This document shows, one piece after another, positions 19,809 to 28,811 of a stretch of 64,000 bases of DNA. How positions within the stretch are numbered: position 1 is the stretch's first letter; the number at the start of each line of letters is the position of its first letter. Made by a program: the position numbers and the translations under genes. The DNA is from Candidatus Gastranaerophilales bacterium. GTDB taxonomy: Bacteria; Cyanobacteriota; Vampirovibrionia; Gastranaerophilales; Gastranaerophilaceae. The stretch is from positions 62,001 through 126,000 of the forward strand of contig CALUPO010000003.1 in NCBI GenBank assembly GCA_944322675.1. The letters are read 5' to 3'. The notes under the pieces were generated by a model. It did no database searches and had not been told where the DNA came from. It was given only the letters and a program-made list of their open reading frames with translations.

Positions 19809-19888
19809 ATTCATATATTTATATTATTCAAAAAAGCAAAATAATAAATATAATTAACTTATAAAGTTATATTTATGGAGATATAATT

Positions 19889-21628
19889 ATGACAATAAGT
19901 TTTTCAGGTTTAGGTTCAGGTATGGATTATTCAAGTTGGGTTACACAGTTAACTGCTTTAAAAGAAGAATCAATGATAACTCCGCTTGAAACAAAGAAAT
20001 CAAATTTACAGTCTCAAAATTCTGCTTTATCTTCCTTAAAAACTTATTACACAACTTTGTCAACAAGTATGCAAAAAATTTCAGATTCAAAATACGGTGC
20101 ATCATTTGATATATTTGCTTCAAGTAAAGTAACAATGAATAATGATAATGCAAGTAATTATATTGAAGTAAGTGCTTCAAATAGTGTTCCTAAAATGGAT
20201 TTTGAAATAGAAGTACTAGAACTTGCCACAAGTTCTAGCATTAAAGGAAATGTAAAAATAGAACCGGAACAAATGTACGTAAAATCAAATACATCTTTAA
20301 CACAGCTTGAAGATTTTAAAGCCGGAACTTTAGTATTTAAAATGAATGATAAAGATGAAACTGAATTTTCAATTGATATTGAAAAAAGTGACACAATGTC
20401 AAGTTTAATTGATAAAATAAATAATTTAGAAGATGGAAAATTGGAAGCATCACTCGATGAAAATGGTAATTTTTTAGTAAAATCTACAGATGACACAATG
20501 AAAATTGTTTCAATAAGCGGTACTTCTAATTTTAAAGATGTGGCTGAATTAAAAATGACAAATAATGGTTTTGAGTCAGATGGCCCTATAAAAGCAGGTA
20601 CAAATAGTGCATTTAATGTTCGTCTGGTTGAATCGGGTCTTTTTAGTGAGGGGGAATTTAAAATTAATGGTGAAACGTTTAAAATTGATAACACAACAAC
20701 AATGGCACAATTATTAAATAGTATTAATACAAATTCAAATGCTAATGTTAAAGCTTTATATAATAGTGTAACAGGAACTTTTACCTTGACTTCAACCGAA
20801 ACAGGTGCTGAGAATATTGAAATAGAGGAGATATCTTCAAATTTTGTATCAGTTGTCGGACTTGATAATAAGGATAATTTAACATTAGGAACTGACGCAA
20901 GATTTAAAATTAACGGTGAAGAACTTACATCTTCAAGTAACACTGTGAAGGCTGAAGATTCTGGTATTTATGGTCTTACTTTAACTTTAAAAAAAGTTAC
21001 AAATGATGAAACTGATACTTCAGCAAATGCTATAAATGGTCCTATTAATGTTTCAATTTCTCAGGATAAAGAAAAGATTTTAGATGCTGTAAATGAAATA
21101 ATTAATGCGTTAAATGATGTTGTAAGTCAAACTGATACACAAACACAAACTAGCGGAACACTTGCTTATGATAGTTCATTAATATCAGTTAGAAATAGCA
21201 TAAGAAACTTAGCCTCTATATCTTATAATGATCTATCAACATATAAAACATTAAATTCAATAGGTATCTCAACAGGTTCAGCAGGAGCTTCAATTACTTC
21301 AGATACTACAAAATTGCAATTTGATGAGGATGTATTTTTAGAAGCTCTTGAAGAAAATCCAAGTGAAGTTCAAACTTTACTTCAAAATTTTGTTGAAAAT
21401 TTAGAAACTCAGGTAAAGAAAGTTAATGACACAACTGAGGGATATTTTGCTATTAAAACACAATCTATTAATAAACAAATAAGCACATTGGATGAAACTA
21501 TTGAAAGGAAAAAAATGTCACTTGAAGCTTATGAGGCAAATTTAACAACAAGACTTACAAATATGGATTTATTAATAGCTCAAATGAAAAATCAATATAC
21601 AGAAGCTGGTTTATATACATCGTCATAA
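19889..21628 (+). CDS. fliD: flagellar hook-associated protein 2 (filament cap)
   Basis: FliD caps the growing flagellar filament and guides flagellin folding. The 579 residues show the FliD_N start ISFSGLGSGMDYSSWVTQL with a long coiled coil, two flagellin hook IN motif regions (DTMSSLIDKINN and TTMAQLLNSINT), and a FliD_C coiled coil ending ANLTTRLTNMDLLIAQMK. A GGAG site precedes the ATG. No other flagellar gene is in the window (no fliS, fliC), so the gene stands apart from any flagellar operon, although it fits a motile organism. Confidence 0.92.
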   Translation: MTISFSGLGSGMDYSSWVTQLTALKEESMITPLETKKSNLQSQNSALSSLKTYYTTLSTSMQKISDSKYGASFDIFASSKVTMNNDNASNYIEVSASNSVPKMDFEIEVLELATSSSIKGNVKIEPEQMYVKSNTSLTQLEDFKAGTLVFKMNDKDETEFSIDIEKSDTMSSLIDKINNLEDGKLEASLDENGNFLVKSTDDTMKIVSISGTSNFKDVAELKMTNNGFESDGPIKAGTNSAFNVRLVESGLFSEGEFKINGETFKIDNTTTMAQLLNSINTNSNANVKALYNSVTGTFTLTSTETGAENIEIEEISSNFVSVVGLDNKDNLTLGTDARFKINGEELTSSSNTVKAEDSGIYGLTLTLKKVTNDETDTSANAINGPINVSISQDKEKILDAVNEIINALNDVVSQTDTQTQTSGTLAYDSSLISVRNSIRNLASISYNDLSTYKTLNSIGISTGSAGASITSDTTKLQFDEDVFLEALEENPSEVQTLLQNFVENLETQVKKVNDTTEGYFAIKTQSINKQISTLDETIERKKMSLEAYEANLTTRLTNMDLLIAQMKNQYTEAGLYTSS

Positions 21629-21639
21629 TACAAAAAATA

Positions 21640-22557
21640 TTAATTTATAGCAATCATTCTTTGGATTGGTTTAATAGCTTTCTCTATAATATTTTCATCA
21701 ACAACAATTTCATGTTGTTCATATAGTAAAGCATTATAAATATCTTCAAGATGATGATGCTTCATATTAGGACAAATAGCTTTATTAGATACAAGTATAA
21801 ATTCCTTATCTGGTAAATCTCGTTTTAGTCTATCAACAACACCTATTTCTGTGGCAATAATAAATGTTTTATTTTTAGATTTACCAGCTTCATTCATAAT
21901 ACCTTTTGTTGAACCTATGTAATCAGCAAGTTTAAGAACTTCGCTATGACATTCAGGATGTGCTAAAACTATGGCATCATTATATTTTTCTTTCATTTTT
22001 AAAACATCTTTTGGGGTAATTCTTAAATGAGTAGGGCAATAACCCGGATATGTAATTATATTAACGTTGTTATTTAATTGGTTTTTAACATAATTACCCA
22101 AATAGGTATCAGGAACAAATAAAACATCTTTTGTGTTAAGCGATTTAACAACATTAACAGCATTTGAACTTGTACAACATATATAAGATTCTGATTTAAC
22201 TTGAGCTGTTGAATTTATATAGCATACCACAGGTACGTTATTGTATTTAGATTTAAAGTCACGTAACTGATCTATATTTATCATATCAGCCATTAAACAA
22301 CCTGATTTTAAAGATGGTAATAGAACTTTTTTCTCAGGTGATAGAATTTTAGCAGTTTCTGCCATAAAATAAACACCTGCAAAAACAATTATTTGAGCAT
22401 TTGTTTTAGCAGCCATTTGACTTAAATACAATGAGTCACCTATATAATCAGCAACTTCATCAATTTCGATATTTTGATAACAATGTGCTAATATTATTGC
22501 ATTTTTTTCTTTTTTAAGTTTTAGAATCTTTTTTACTAATTCATAATCAAAATTCAT
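21640..22557 (-). CDS. nadA: quinolinate synthase A
   Basis: Condenses iminoaspartate with dihydroxyacetone phosphate to quinolinate for NAD. The 305 residues match NadA: ILAHCYQNIEIDEVADYIGDS start, VVCYINSTAQVK, YICCTSSNAV, HPECHSEV and a late MKHHHLEDIYNALL. Conserved cysteines for the 4Fe-4S cluster are in these blocks and in KAICPNMK. It is convergent with fliD (11 bases). nadB and nadC are not in the window. Confidence 0.95.
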   Translation of the reverse strand: MNFDYELVKKILKLKKEKNAIILAHCYQNIEIDEVADYIGDSLYLSQMAAKTNAQIIVFAGVYFMAETAKILSPEKKVLLPSLKSGCLMADMINIDQLRDFKSKYNNVPVVCYINSTAQVKSESYICCTSSNAVNVVKSLNTKDVLFVPDTYLGNYVKNQLNNNVNIITYPGYCPTHLRITPKDVLKMKEKYNDAIVLAHPECHSEVLKLADYIGSTKGIMNEAGKSKNKTFIIATEIGVVDRLKRDLPDKEFILVSNKAICPNMKHHHLEDIYNALLYEQHEIVVDENIIEKAIKPIQRMIAIN

Positions 22558-22622
22558 ATTATCTTTTCCATTTCAATATAAGTAAAATTATACAAAAAAA
22601 AAAATTTTATACAACTCAAAAT

Positions 22623-22651
22623 TTGACTTTATTTTAAATAGATGTTAACTT
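22623..22651 (+). promoter_or_regulatory. sigma-70-type promoter for the TSCPD gene
   Basis: TTGACT (22623-22628), a 17-base spacer and TAACTT (22646-22651), upstream of the GAGGAG site and ATG at 22689. Confidence 0.5.
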
Positions 22652-22688
22652 ATTAATATGTTTTTATATGGATGAGGAGATATTATTT

Positions 22689-22985
22689 ATGAGTATTGAG
22701 ACAAATAAAGTTGAAGTTATAAAATACGAAACTAAAGGAGTATGTTGTAAAGTTATGTATATTCATATATCTAACAATATAGTTCAAGATGTTGAATTTA
22801 TGGGTGGTTGTGCAGGAAATCTTCTTGGTATAAGAAATTTAATTATTGGTAAAAATATTGATGATATAATAAATCAATTACAGGGTATAACTTGTGGAAG
22901 TAAACCTACAAGCTGCCCTGACCAGTTGGCTAAGTGTTTAATTGAATACAAAAATAAAACACTAAAACCTGTTGAAGTAAAATAG
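22689..22985 (+). CDS. TSCPD domain protein
   Basis: 98 residues from the ATG at 22689, chosen because GAGGAG lies about 9 bases before it (an ATG at 22668 precedes that site). The C-terminal half reads GGCAGNLLGIRNLI followed by GITCGSKPTSCPDQLAKCL, the TSCPD signature seen at the end of class II ribonucleotide reductases and in small stand-alone proteins of anaerobes. Several cysteines could bind metal. Function unknown. A hairpin terminator follows. Confidence 0.85.
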   Translation: MSIETNKVEVIKYETKGVCCKVMYIHISNNIVQDVEFMGGCAGNLLGIRNLIIGKNIDDIINQLQGITCGSKPTSCPDQLAKCLIEYKNKTLKPVEVK

Positions 22986-23017
22986 ATTTTATATAAGATT
23001 ATATAAATAATATTTGA

Positions 23018-23049
23018 AAATATTACTATTCATGTGGTAATATTTTTTT
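23018..23049 (+). terminator. terminator after the TSCPD gene
   Basis: AAATATTAC (23018-23026) pairs with GTAATATTT (23037-23045) and is followed by T residues. Confidence 0.7.
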
Positions 23050-23073
23050 ATGATTAATGATGAAGGATAATAT

Positions 23074-25437
23074 ATGAACTTGAACTTTACTAAAATGATG
23101 CCATTAACAAAGGTATCTAAAATAACGTCATTAGAAAAAGTAAAAAAAAACTATCAAAATAATATAGAATTAAATCAAAACTCAGAAGATCAACCATACA
23201 TAATTCAAAATGATTTAGATTTATACAATATATCTGATGATATTTTTATAAATTATGAATTAGCCCCAGATGAGTATGAAAAAACAAGTGATGGTTTACT
23301 ACATTTAACGAAAAATACACCACAAAGACAAAAATTTAAAAGTAATGTTAATATTATGAATAAAAATTTTGTCACTTTAAGAAATAATATAAATAAATTA
23401 TACAATAAATATCAACAAGAAAAAGATAAAAAAATATCTTATAAGTTTTTTAATATTTTTAAACCTAAAAGAAAAAAAGTCAAATTAGAAGAATTAAAAA
23501 AATTAGATTCATATATTAATAATATTCTTAAACTTAGACCTCTTGGCGATAAAGAATATATAACTAAAAGTTCTTATATGCCTGAAATATCAGATCTTGC
23601 CATTATATCTTATCTTAGAGAAGCAAACAAAATTATAAATAATATTATGAATTCTTCTTTAAATAAAAAATCATTTTTAGGTACATATATTAACAATTTA
23701 TCAGAGTCAATAAAAAAATTTGATTTAGATGATTTTGAAATAAAATCAAAAGAAAACTATCATTATAAAGTGAAACGCTTTATACAAAAAATAGCACTTG
23801 TTGCAAAGAATTATAGTATTAATTCAAATTATATTCAAAAAAAATATAAAAATATGAATAATAATACAATGAATATATATTATAAGGATGGAAATATAAG
23901 AAAAAAATATCTTTCTGTGAATGACTATTTAGAACAACTTTTAAAAAATTATATAAGAATGCAAAATGCAAAACAAAGTTTATCATTTAGTGTAAAATTA
24001 TTATACAAAAAATTTGATGTTGCAAAAAGAAAATATCCTTTGTTTATAGAAAGAAGTGATTTGGATCTTTCAGAAAAAGAAATAAGAGAAGATGATATAA
24101 ATGATCCTAAAATAACTATCATTAAAAATAATAAAAATGAGATTTTATCCAAAATTAAAGTTTCACCTCAAATATTTGAAAAATTATTTCCCATTAATGA
24201 CACAAAGACAATGTCTCCTATACAATGGGTTGAAAATTGTTATCTTGTTAACTCATTTAATGAATATATGAAAAATGACGATGCAAGAATAAATTTATAT
24301 AAATGTTTTAATGAATGTGAAGATAATTTAGGTAATAAATTTATTGAAGTAAAGTATCCTAATTTAGATATTCCATTAAAATATTATTTTAATAATGATA
24401 ATAAATTTACATATGAATATAATTGTTGTCCAGATAGCCTTGATGGAGTTTTGGGTCATATGATGCTGGAAGAAGTTTATGCAGTTAATCGTATTTCAAC
24501 AAGATTAGAATATATGATAAGAAATTGTGATTCTCTTCCATTGAATATAAAAAAATTACTTTTAAAACATAAAACAAATATTGAAAAACGTTTAGTTGAT
24601 ACTTCAAAAGAGTTTAATAATAGATTACCATTTAATAAATCATTCCTTGTTGAGCTATATTTTAAATTATTTATCTCCAAAAACAGATTATCTATATTAA
24701 AAGAATTAAAGGATAATTATGAAATATATAAAGTTTTAAACTATGATAATAAAGAATGTAATAAAGAAATTAAAAAAAATTTAAAATTATTACGTTCATC
24801 AGGTTATATTTCAAATATAGATTATAAAAATTTTTTAAAAAAATCCAATATAAATGAAGCATATAAAAATGTATATTTTTATTATGATATTATGGAAGAA
24901 ATAGATCAAAAGAAATTCAATAAAAAAACTAATGAGGAAAAACAAAAGTACTATGAAAAAAAATTACATAATCACTTACAAAGTTATAATTTAAATTTAC
25001 TTAAAGAAAATGATATAAATTACGAAGAAGATGAAGTTGATTATAATGATTATAAATTGAAATATAAAGCTAAGTTAAATTATTTATTTCAAAGTCGTAT
25101 AATGGGTTTTGAAACATTAAATAGCGGAAATATAAGAGAATGTAATTATGCAATGAATTTATCAACATCCGATTATAAATCCGATAATATATTTTATTCA
25201 AATCATATTGATGCTTTATGTATTGTTGATAGCGGATATAATTTTTTTGATAATCTTGAAGGATGTTTAGTTTCACAACATGTACATTCAATAAATGGAT
25301 GGAATAAATATGGAGCTATAATAACAGAACCTAATACTTCAAATCAGGAAGAAATTATTCTTTTTGATAAATATAAAGATATTTTTAATAAACCAAATAG
25401 ATACTTTTATATTAACGCTTGTGAGCAAAAAAATTAA
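23074..25437 (+). CDS. large unknown protein, candidate papain/calpain-like cysteine protease
   Basis: 787 residues, Lys/Asn/Tyr-rich, with no membrane segment or signal peptide. No family is obvious. Around residue 384 the sequence reads IQWVENCYLVNSFNEYMKN, which resembles the nucleophile region of calpain-like proteases (Gln, then x-N/D-C-Y/W-L-hydrophobic), with C389 as nucleophile. Near the C-terminus SQHVHSINGWNKYGAIITEP supplies H736/H738 in the setting of the calpain histidine strand. The usual NPW asparagine is not conserved (EPN at 752-754), so activity is uncertain. Residues 90-380 are helical. A GAAGGA site sets the start. It is convergent with bioB. Confidence 0.6.
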   Translation: MNLNFTKMMPLTKVSKITSLEKVKKNYQNNIELNQNSEDQPYIIQNDLDLYNISDDIFINYELAPDEYEKTSDGLLHLTKNTPQRQKFKSNVNIMNKNFVTLRNNINKLYNKYQQEKDKKISYKFFNIFKPKRKKVKLEELKKLDSYINNILKLRPLGDKEYITKSSYMPEISDLAIISYLREANKIINNIMNSSLNKKSFLGTYINNLSESIKKFDLDDFEIKSKENYHYKVKRFIQKIALVAKNYSINSNYIQKKYKNMNNNTMNIYYKDGNIRKKYLSVNDYLEQLLKNYIRMQNAKQSLSFSVKLLYKKFDVAKRKYPLFIERSDLDLSEKEIREDDINDPKITIIKNNKNEILSKIKVSPQIFEKLFPINDTKTMSPIQWVENCYLVNSFNEYMKNDDARINLYKCFNECEDNLGNKFIEVKYPNLDIPLKYYFNNDNKFTYEYNCCPDSLDGVLGHMMLEEVYAVNRISTRLEYMIRNCDSLPLNIKKLLLKHKTNIEKRLVDTSKEFNNRLPFNKSFLVELYFKLFISKNRLSILKELKDNYEIYKVLNYDNKECNKEIKKNLKLLRSSGYISNIDYKNFLKKSNINEAYKNVYFYYDIMEEIDQKKFNKKTNEEKQKYYEKKLHNHLQSYNLNLLKENDINYEEDEVDYNDYKLKYKAKLNYLFQSRIMGFETLNSGNIRECNYAMNLSTSDYKSDNIFYSNHIDALCIVDSGYNFFDNLEGCLVSQHVHSINGWNKYGAIITEPNTSNQEEIILFDKYKDIFNKPNRYFYINACEQKN

Positions 25438-25440
25438 TAA

Positions 25441-26361
25441 CTAAAAAACACTTATTTTTTTACCAACATTTTTAACAGATAAAATATCATCGCCTGGATT
25501 TATACCTGTTGTTGTAAGATAGTTACCTATTAAAATAGCATCAACACAATATTTTAAAGCCAGTTCCATATTTTTTTTGCTAAGCCTAATTTGTCTACCT
25601 CCAGCATAGCGAATAACAGAACTTGGATTTGCTATTTTTAAAATAGCAAGTGTACGAAGAATATTTTCCTCGTCAATTTTATCCCAATAATTTTCAAAAG
25701 GTGTTCCCTTTATTGGTGTTAAAAAATTAACAGGTATACTATGAGGATTTATTTGTGCTAATTCAAGAGCCATTTCAATTCGTTGTTCAATAGTTTCCCC
25801 CATGCCTATTATTACACCGCAACAAAGTTCAATATTATATTTTTTAACAAGATTAATAGTATCAATTCTATCTTGATAGCTATGTGTTGTGCAAATTTTA
25901 TTATGATAAGATTTACAAGTATTAATGTTATGATGGAATCTAACTAAACCGGCTTCTTTCAAGCTTTTTGCTTGTTGCTCATTTAAAATACCAATACTTG
26001 CACAGCTTTTTAATCCATCAATACCATTTATAATTTTTATTAGATCAATCATTGAATTAAAGTCACTTTCATCAGGTGTTTTACCGGATGTTACAATAGC
26101 AAATCTTGTTGCCATGTTTTCTTTTGAATGCAATGCTGCTTTTTTTACCTTCTCTTTTGAAACAAGCGTGTGTGTTGGACATTGAGTATTATAATGTGAA
26201 CTTTGTGCACAATATTTACAATCTTGAGAACATTTTCCAGTTTTTGCAGAAATAAGTGAACAAAATTCTACCTCATTATTTGTATAATTCGAAGCTTCTT
26301 TTAATAACTCTTCTAAATTTAAGTTGTATAATTTAATTAATAAATCATGACTAATTTTCAT
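25441..26361 (-). CDS. bioB: biotin synthase (radical SAM)
   Basis: Inserts sulfur into dethiobiotin. The 306 residues carry the radical SAM triad in GKCSQDCKYCAQS (CxxxCxxC), the FAIVTSG strand, HHNINTCKSYH, GVIIGMGET, and FLTPIKGTPFEN near residue 220. An Arg in IRYAGGRQIRL is the 2Fe-2S cluster ligand. It is divergent from bioA with only 44 bases between starts. A TATATT lies just 8 bases before the ATG, which suggests a short or missing leader. No biotin operator was recognised. Confidence 0.95.
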   Translation of the reverse strand: MKISHDLLIKLYNLNLEELLKEASNYTNNEVEFCSLISAKTGKCSQDCKYCAQSSHYNTQCPTHTLVSKEKVKKAALHSKENMATRFAIVTSGKTPDESDFNSMIDLIKIINGIDGLKSCASIGILNEQQAKSLKEAGLVRFHHNINTCKSYHNKICTTHSYQDRIDTINLVKKYNIELCCGVIIGMGETIEQRIEMALELAQINPHSIPVNFLTPIKGTPFENYWDKIDEENILRTLAILKIANPSSVIRYAGGRQIRLSKKNMELALKYCVDAILIGNYLTTTGINPGDDILSVKNVGKKISVF

Positions 26362-26405
26362 ATTTTAATAATATAACTTAATAAGAAAAAAAGAAAGAGA
26401 ATAAA

Positions 26406-27767
26406 ATGCATAAAAACGAACTTTTAAAAGATGATTTAAAATACATATGGCATCCTTTTACACAAATGAAGCATCTTAAAGATAAGAATAATAAACCAAT
26501 TATTATAAAAAAAGGTCGAGGAATTTATTTAGAAGATATTGATGGCAATAAATATATAGACGGGGTTTCATCATGGTGGGTAAATACACTTGGTCATTCA
26601 AATAGTCGTTTAAATAAAGCTATATACAAACAAGCAAAGGAACTTGAGCATGTTCTTTTTGCAGGATTTACACACATTGGAGCCATAAAACTTGCTAAAG
26701 AACTTATTGAAATGATAAATAATGATTTAAAACATGTATTTTATTCAGATAATGGTTCAACTGCAGTTGAAGTGGCTTTAAAAATGGCATATCAATATTG
26801 GGTATTAAAAGGTAAGAGTCAAAAGTCAAAATTTGTAGCCTTAAAAAATTCATACCATGGTGATACAATTGGTGCTGTTTCTGTTGGTGGAGTTGACTTA
26901 TATCATAAAATTTATAAACCTCTTTTATTTGATATGATTCAAGTTATGAGCCCTAATTGTTATAGATGTCCTATGGATTGTGATAAAGAAAATTGTAACT
27001 TAGAATGTTTAAATCAAATTGAACATATATTTAAAAAAGAATCAAATAATATTGCAGGGATAATAATTGAACCGCTTGTACAAGCAGCAGGTGGAATGAT
27101 TATGTATAAACCTCAATATCTTACCAAACTTAATGAATTATGTAACAAGTACAACGTTTTGCTTATTGATGATGAAGTTGCAATGGGGTTTTATCGCACA
27201 GGAAAACTTTTTGCATATCAACATGCCAATATCGTACCTGATATAATATGTGCAGCAAAGGGAATTACGGCAGGATACTTACCATTATCTGTTACAATAA
27301 CTACAGATGAAATATATAATACGTTTTATGATGATGATATTGATGGCACCAAAACTTTTTATCATGGTCATAGCTACACAGCCAATCCGCTTGCAATTAG
27401 TGCATCATTAGAAAATTTAAAAATCTTAAAAGAAATGGATATTGAAAATTATTTAAAACCTAAAATTAAATGTTTTGAAAAAGAACTTCAAAAGTTTAAA
27501 TCACATAAAAACGTTGGAGATGTGCGTCAAATTGGCATGATTTGTGCAGTTGAAATAGTAAAAAATAAAGAAACTAAAGAATCATTCAAATATGAAGATG
27601 GTATCCAAAAACAAATTTATAACCATGCATTAAAACTTGGTGCAATTTTACGTCCGATTGGAAATTGTATTTATTTCTTTACACCATATATTATAAAGGA
27701 AAAAGAAATAAAAAAACTTGTTGATATTGCTTATAAAGCGTTAAATGAGGTGTTGCCGAATGAATAA
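26406..27767 (+). CDS. bioA: adenosylmethionine-8-amino-7-oxononanoate aminotransferase
   Basis: PLP enzyme converting KAPA to DAPA with an amino donor. The 453 residues contain IWHPFTQM, DGVSSWWVNTLGH, YSDNGSTAVEVALKMAYQYW, LLIDDEVAMGFYRTG and the lysine site ICAAKGITAGYLPLS. An insert CYRCPMDCDKENCNLECL near residue 195 is seen also in the Bacillus/Aquifex-type enzymes. The AAGAGA site precedes the ATG. It is divergent from bioB and overlaps bioD. Confidence 0.95.
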   Translation: MHKNELLKDDLKYIWHPFTQMKHLKDKNNKPIIIKKGRGIYLEDIDGNKYIDGVSSWWVNTLGHSNSRLNKAIYKQAKELEHVLFAGFTHIGAIKLAKELIEMINNDLKHVFYSDNGSTAVEVALKMAYQYWVLKGKSQKSKFVALKNSYHGDTIGAVSVGGVDLYHKIYKPLLFDMIQVMSPNCYRCPMDCDKENCNLECLNQIEHIFKKESNNIAGIIIEPLVQAAGGMIMYKPQYLTKLNELCNKYNVLLIDDEVAMGFYRTGKLFAYQHANIVPDIICAAKGITAGYLPLSVTITTDEIYNTFYDDDIDGTKTFYHGHSYTANPLAISASLENLKILKEMDIENYLKPKIKCFEKELQKFKSHKNVGDVRQIGMICAVEIVKNKETKESFKYEDGIQKQIYNHALKLGAILRPIGNCIYFFTPYIIKEKEIKKLVDIAYKALNEVLPNE

Positions 27768-28461
27768 AAAAATATTTATAACAGGTACCGATACAGATAT
27801 TGGTAAAACTTTTGTAACATTAGGATTAAGTCTTTTAACTCAAAATTTAGGTTTTAAAACAGGTGTAATAAAGCCATTTCAAAGTGGAGCTTTGAATAAT
27901 GAAGGAAATTTAAGTGAAATTGATGTAGATTTTATTAAAAAATATTCAAAAAATATAAACACAAAAACAACATATTTATTAAAAGCCCCAAGTGCACCAT
28001 CTGTAGCATCACAATTAGATAATGTTGAAATTAATCTTGACTTTGCAAAAGAAGATATTGAAATTTTTTCAAAACAAAATGATATAACTTTTATTGAAGG
28101 TTCCGGAGGAATTTGTGTACCAATTGACAATAAAAATTTAATATCTGATTTTATAAAACAACTTAATATACCTATAATAATTGTAACCGGAAGTCATCTA
28201 GGGACAATTAATCACACTCTTTTAACGATAAAATATGCAAAAAATATGAATTTAAATATTTTAGGAGTAATTATAAATAAATATCCTGCAAATACAAATG
28301 ACTTATCCGTTATTTCTCTTAAAGATGAGCTAAAAAGACATTCTAACGTAAAAATTATTGGTGTAATTCCCATGATTAAATTAAAAAATAAAATAGACAA
28401 AGATATTATAAGTTTATTTAAAGAAAATGTTGATTTAGACTTTCTTTATTTTGAAAAATAA
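27760..28461 (+). CDS. bioD: dethiobiotin synthetase
   Basis: Closes the ureido ring of dethiobiotin using ATP and CO2. 233 residues from the ATG at 27760, which has GAGGTG 7 bases upstream and overlaps the bioA stop by 8 bases; a start at 27745 would precede that site. Walker A reads GTDTDIGKTFV, followed by KPFQSGA (the catalytic Lys) and EGSGGICVPI. With bioA and bioB it gives the last three steps of biotin synthesis; bioF and the pimeloyl genes are elsewhere. Confidence 0.95.
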   Translation: MNKKIFITGTDTDIGKTFVTLGLSLLTQNLGFKTGVIKPFQSGALNNEGNLSEIDVDFIKKYSKNINTKTTYLLKAPSAPSVASQLDNVEINLDFAKEDIEIFSKQNDITFIEGSGGICVPIDNKNLISDFIKQLNIPIIIVTGSHLGTINHTLLTIKYAKNMNLNILGVIINKYPANTNDLSVISLKDELKRHSNVKIIGVIPMIKLKNKIDKDIISLFKENVDLDFLYFEK

Positions 28462-28685
28462 TCGCAAATTAATTTTTCTTTTTTGAGTTTAATTTTCTTA
28501 GAAAATTTAAAAAATAAATTTTCTCTTCTTTTTTTTAATTTATCAGTCAATACGGCTTTTTTTATTAAAATTGTATTATATAGCTGTGCAGAAATATCAC
28601 TTTTGGCAATGTTTGGCAAAAGAGCCTTAAGTTCATGTTTATATTTTAATATTTGAAATTCTAAACTAGCATTGTTAAATTTCAT
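28446..28685 (-). CDS. small basic helical protein, unknown function
   Basis: 79 residues, strongly basic in the second half (LKKRRENLFFKFSKKIKLKKEK), predicted helical, without cysteine pairs or membrane segments. An AGGTGA site lies about 8 bases upstream of the ATG, which supports translation. Its end overlaps the end of bioD by 16 bases in convergent orientation. It may bind nucleic acid, but nothing recognisable shows this. Confidence 0.55.
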   Translation of the reverse strand: MKFNNASLEFQILKYKHELKALLPNIAKSDISAQLYNTILIKKAVLTDKLKKRRENLFFKFSKKIKLKKEKLICDYFSK

Positions 28686-28781
28686 TTATAAAGTCACCTG
28701 TTAAAAATAAACTTACACATATTATAATAGATTAAATAAAAAATATAAAACTCCACTATTAGAATTAAAAACCACTTTCAT

Positions 28782-28804
28782 ATTTAATTAAAAAGTTGTA
28801 TAAT
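28782..28804 (+). promoter_or_regulatory. probable leaderless promoter of the GGDEF gene
   Basis: TATAAT at 28799-28804, with TTTCAT some 17 bases upstream as a weak -35. The predicted transcription start coincides with the ATG at 28812 and no Shine-Dalgarno sequence is present. Confidence 0.5.
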
Positions 28805-28811
28805 AAATAAG

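Noticed and set aside
20158-20943. A 261-codon open frame on the minus strand inside fliD
   Set aside because: It is a shadow of the fliD reading frame: no ribosome site, Ser/Leu/Val-rich composition from reverse reading, and fliD is a full-length family member.
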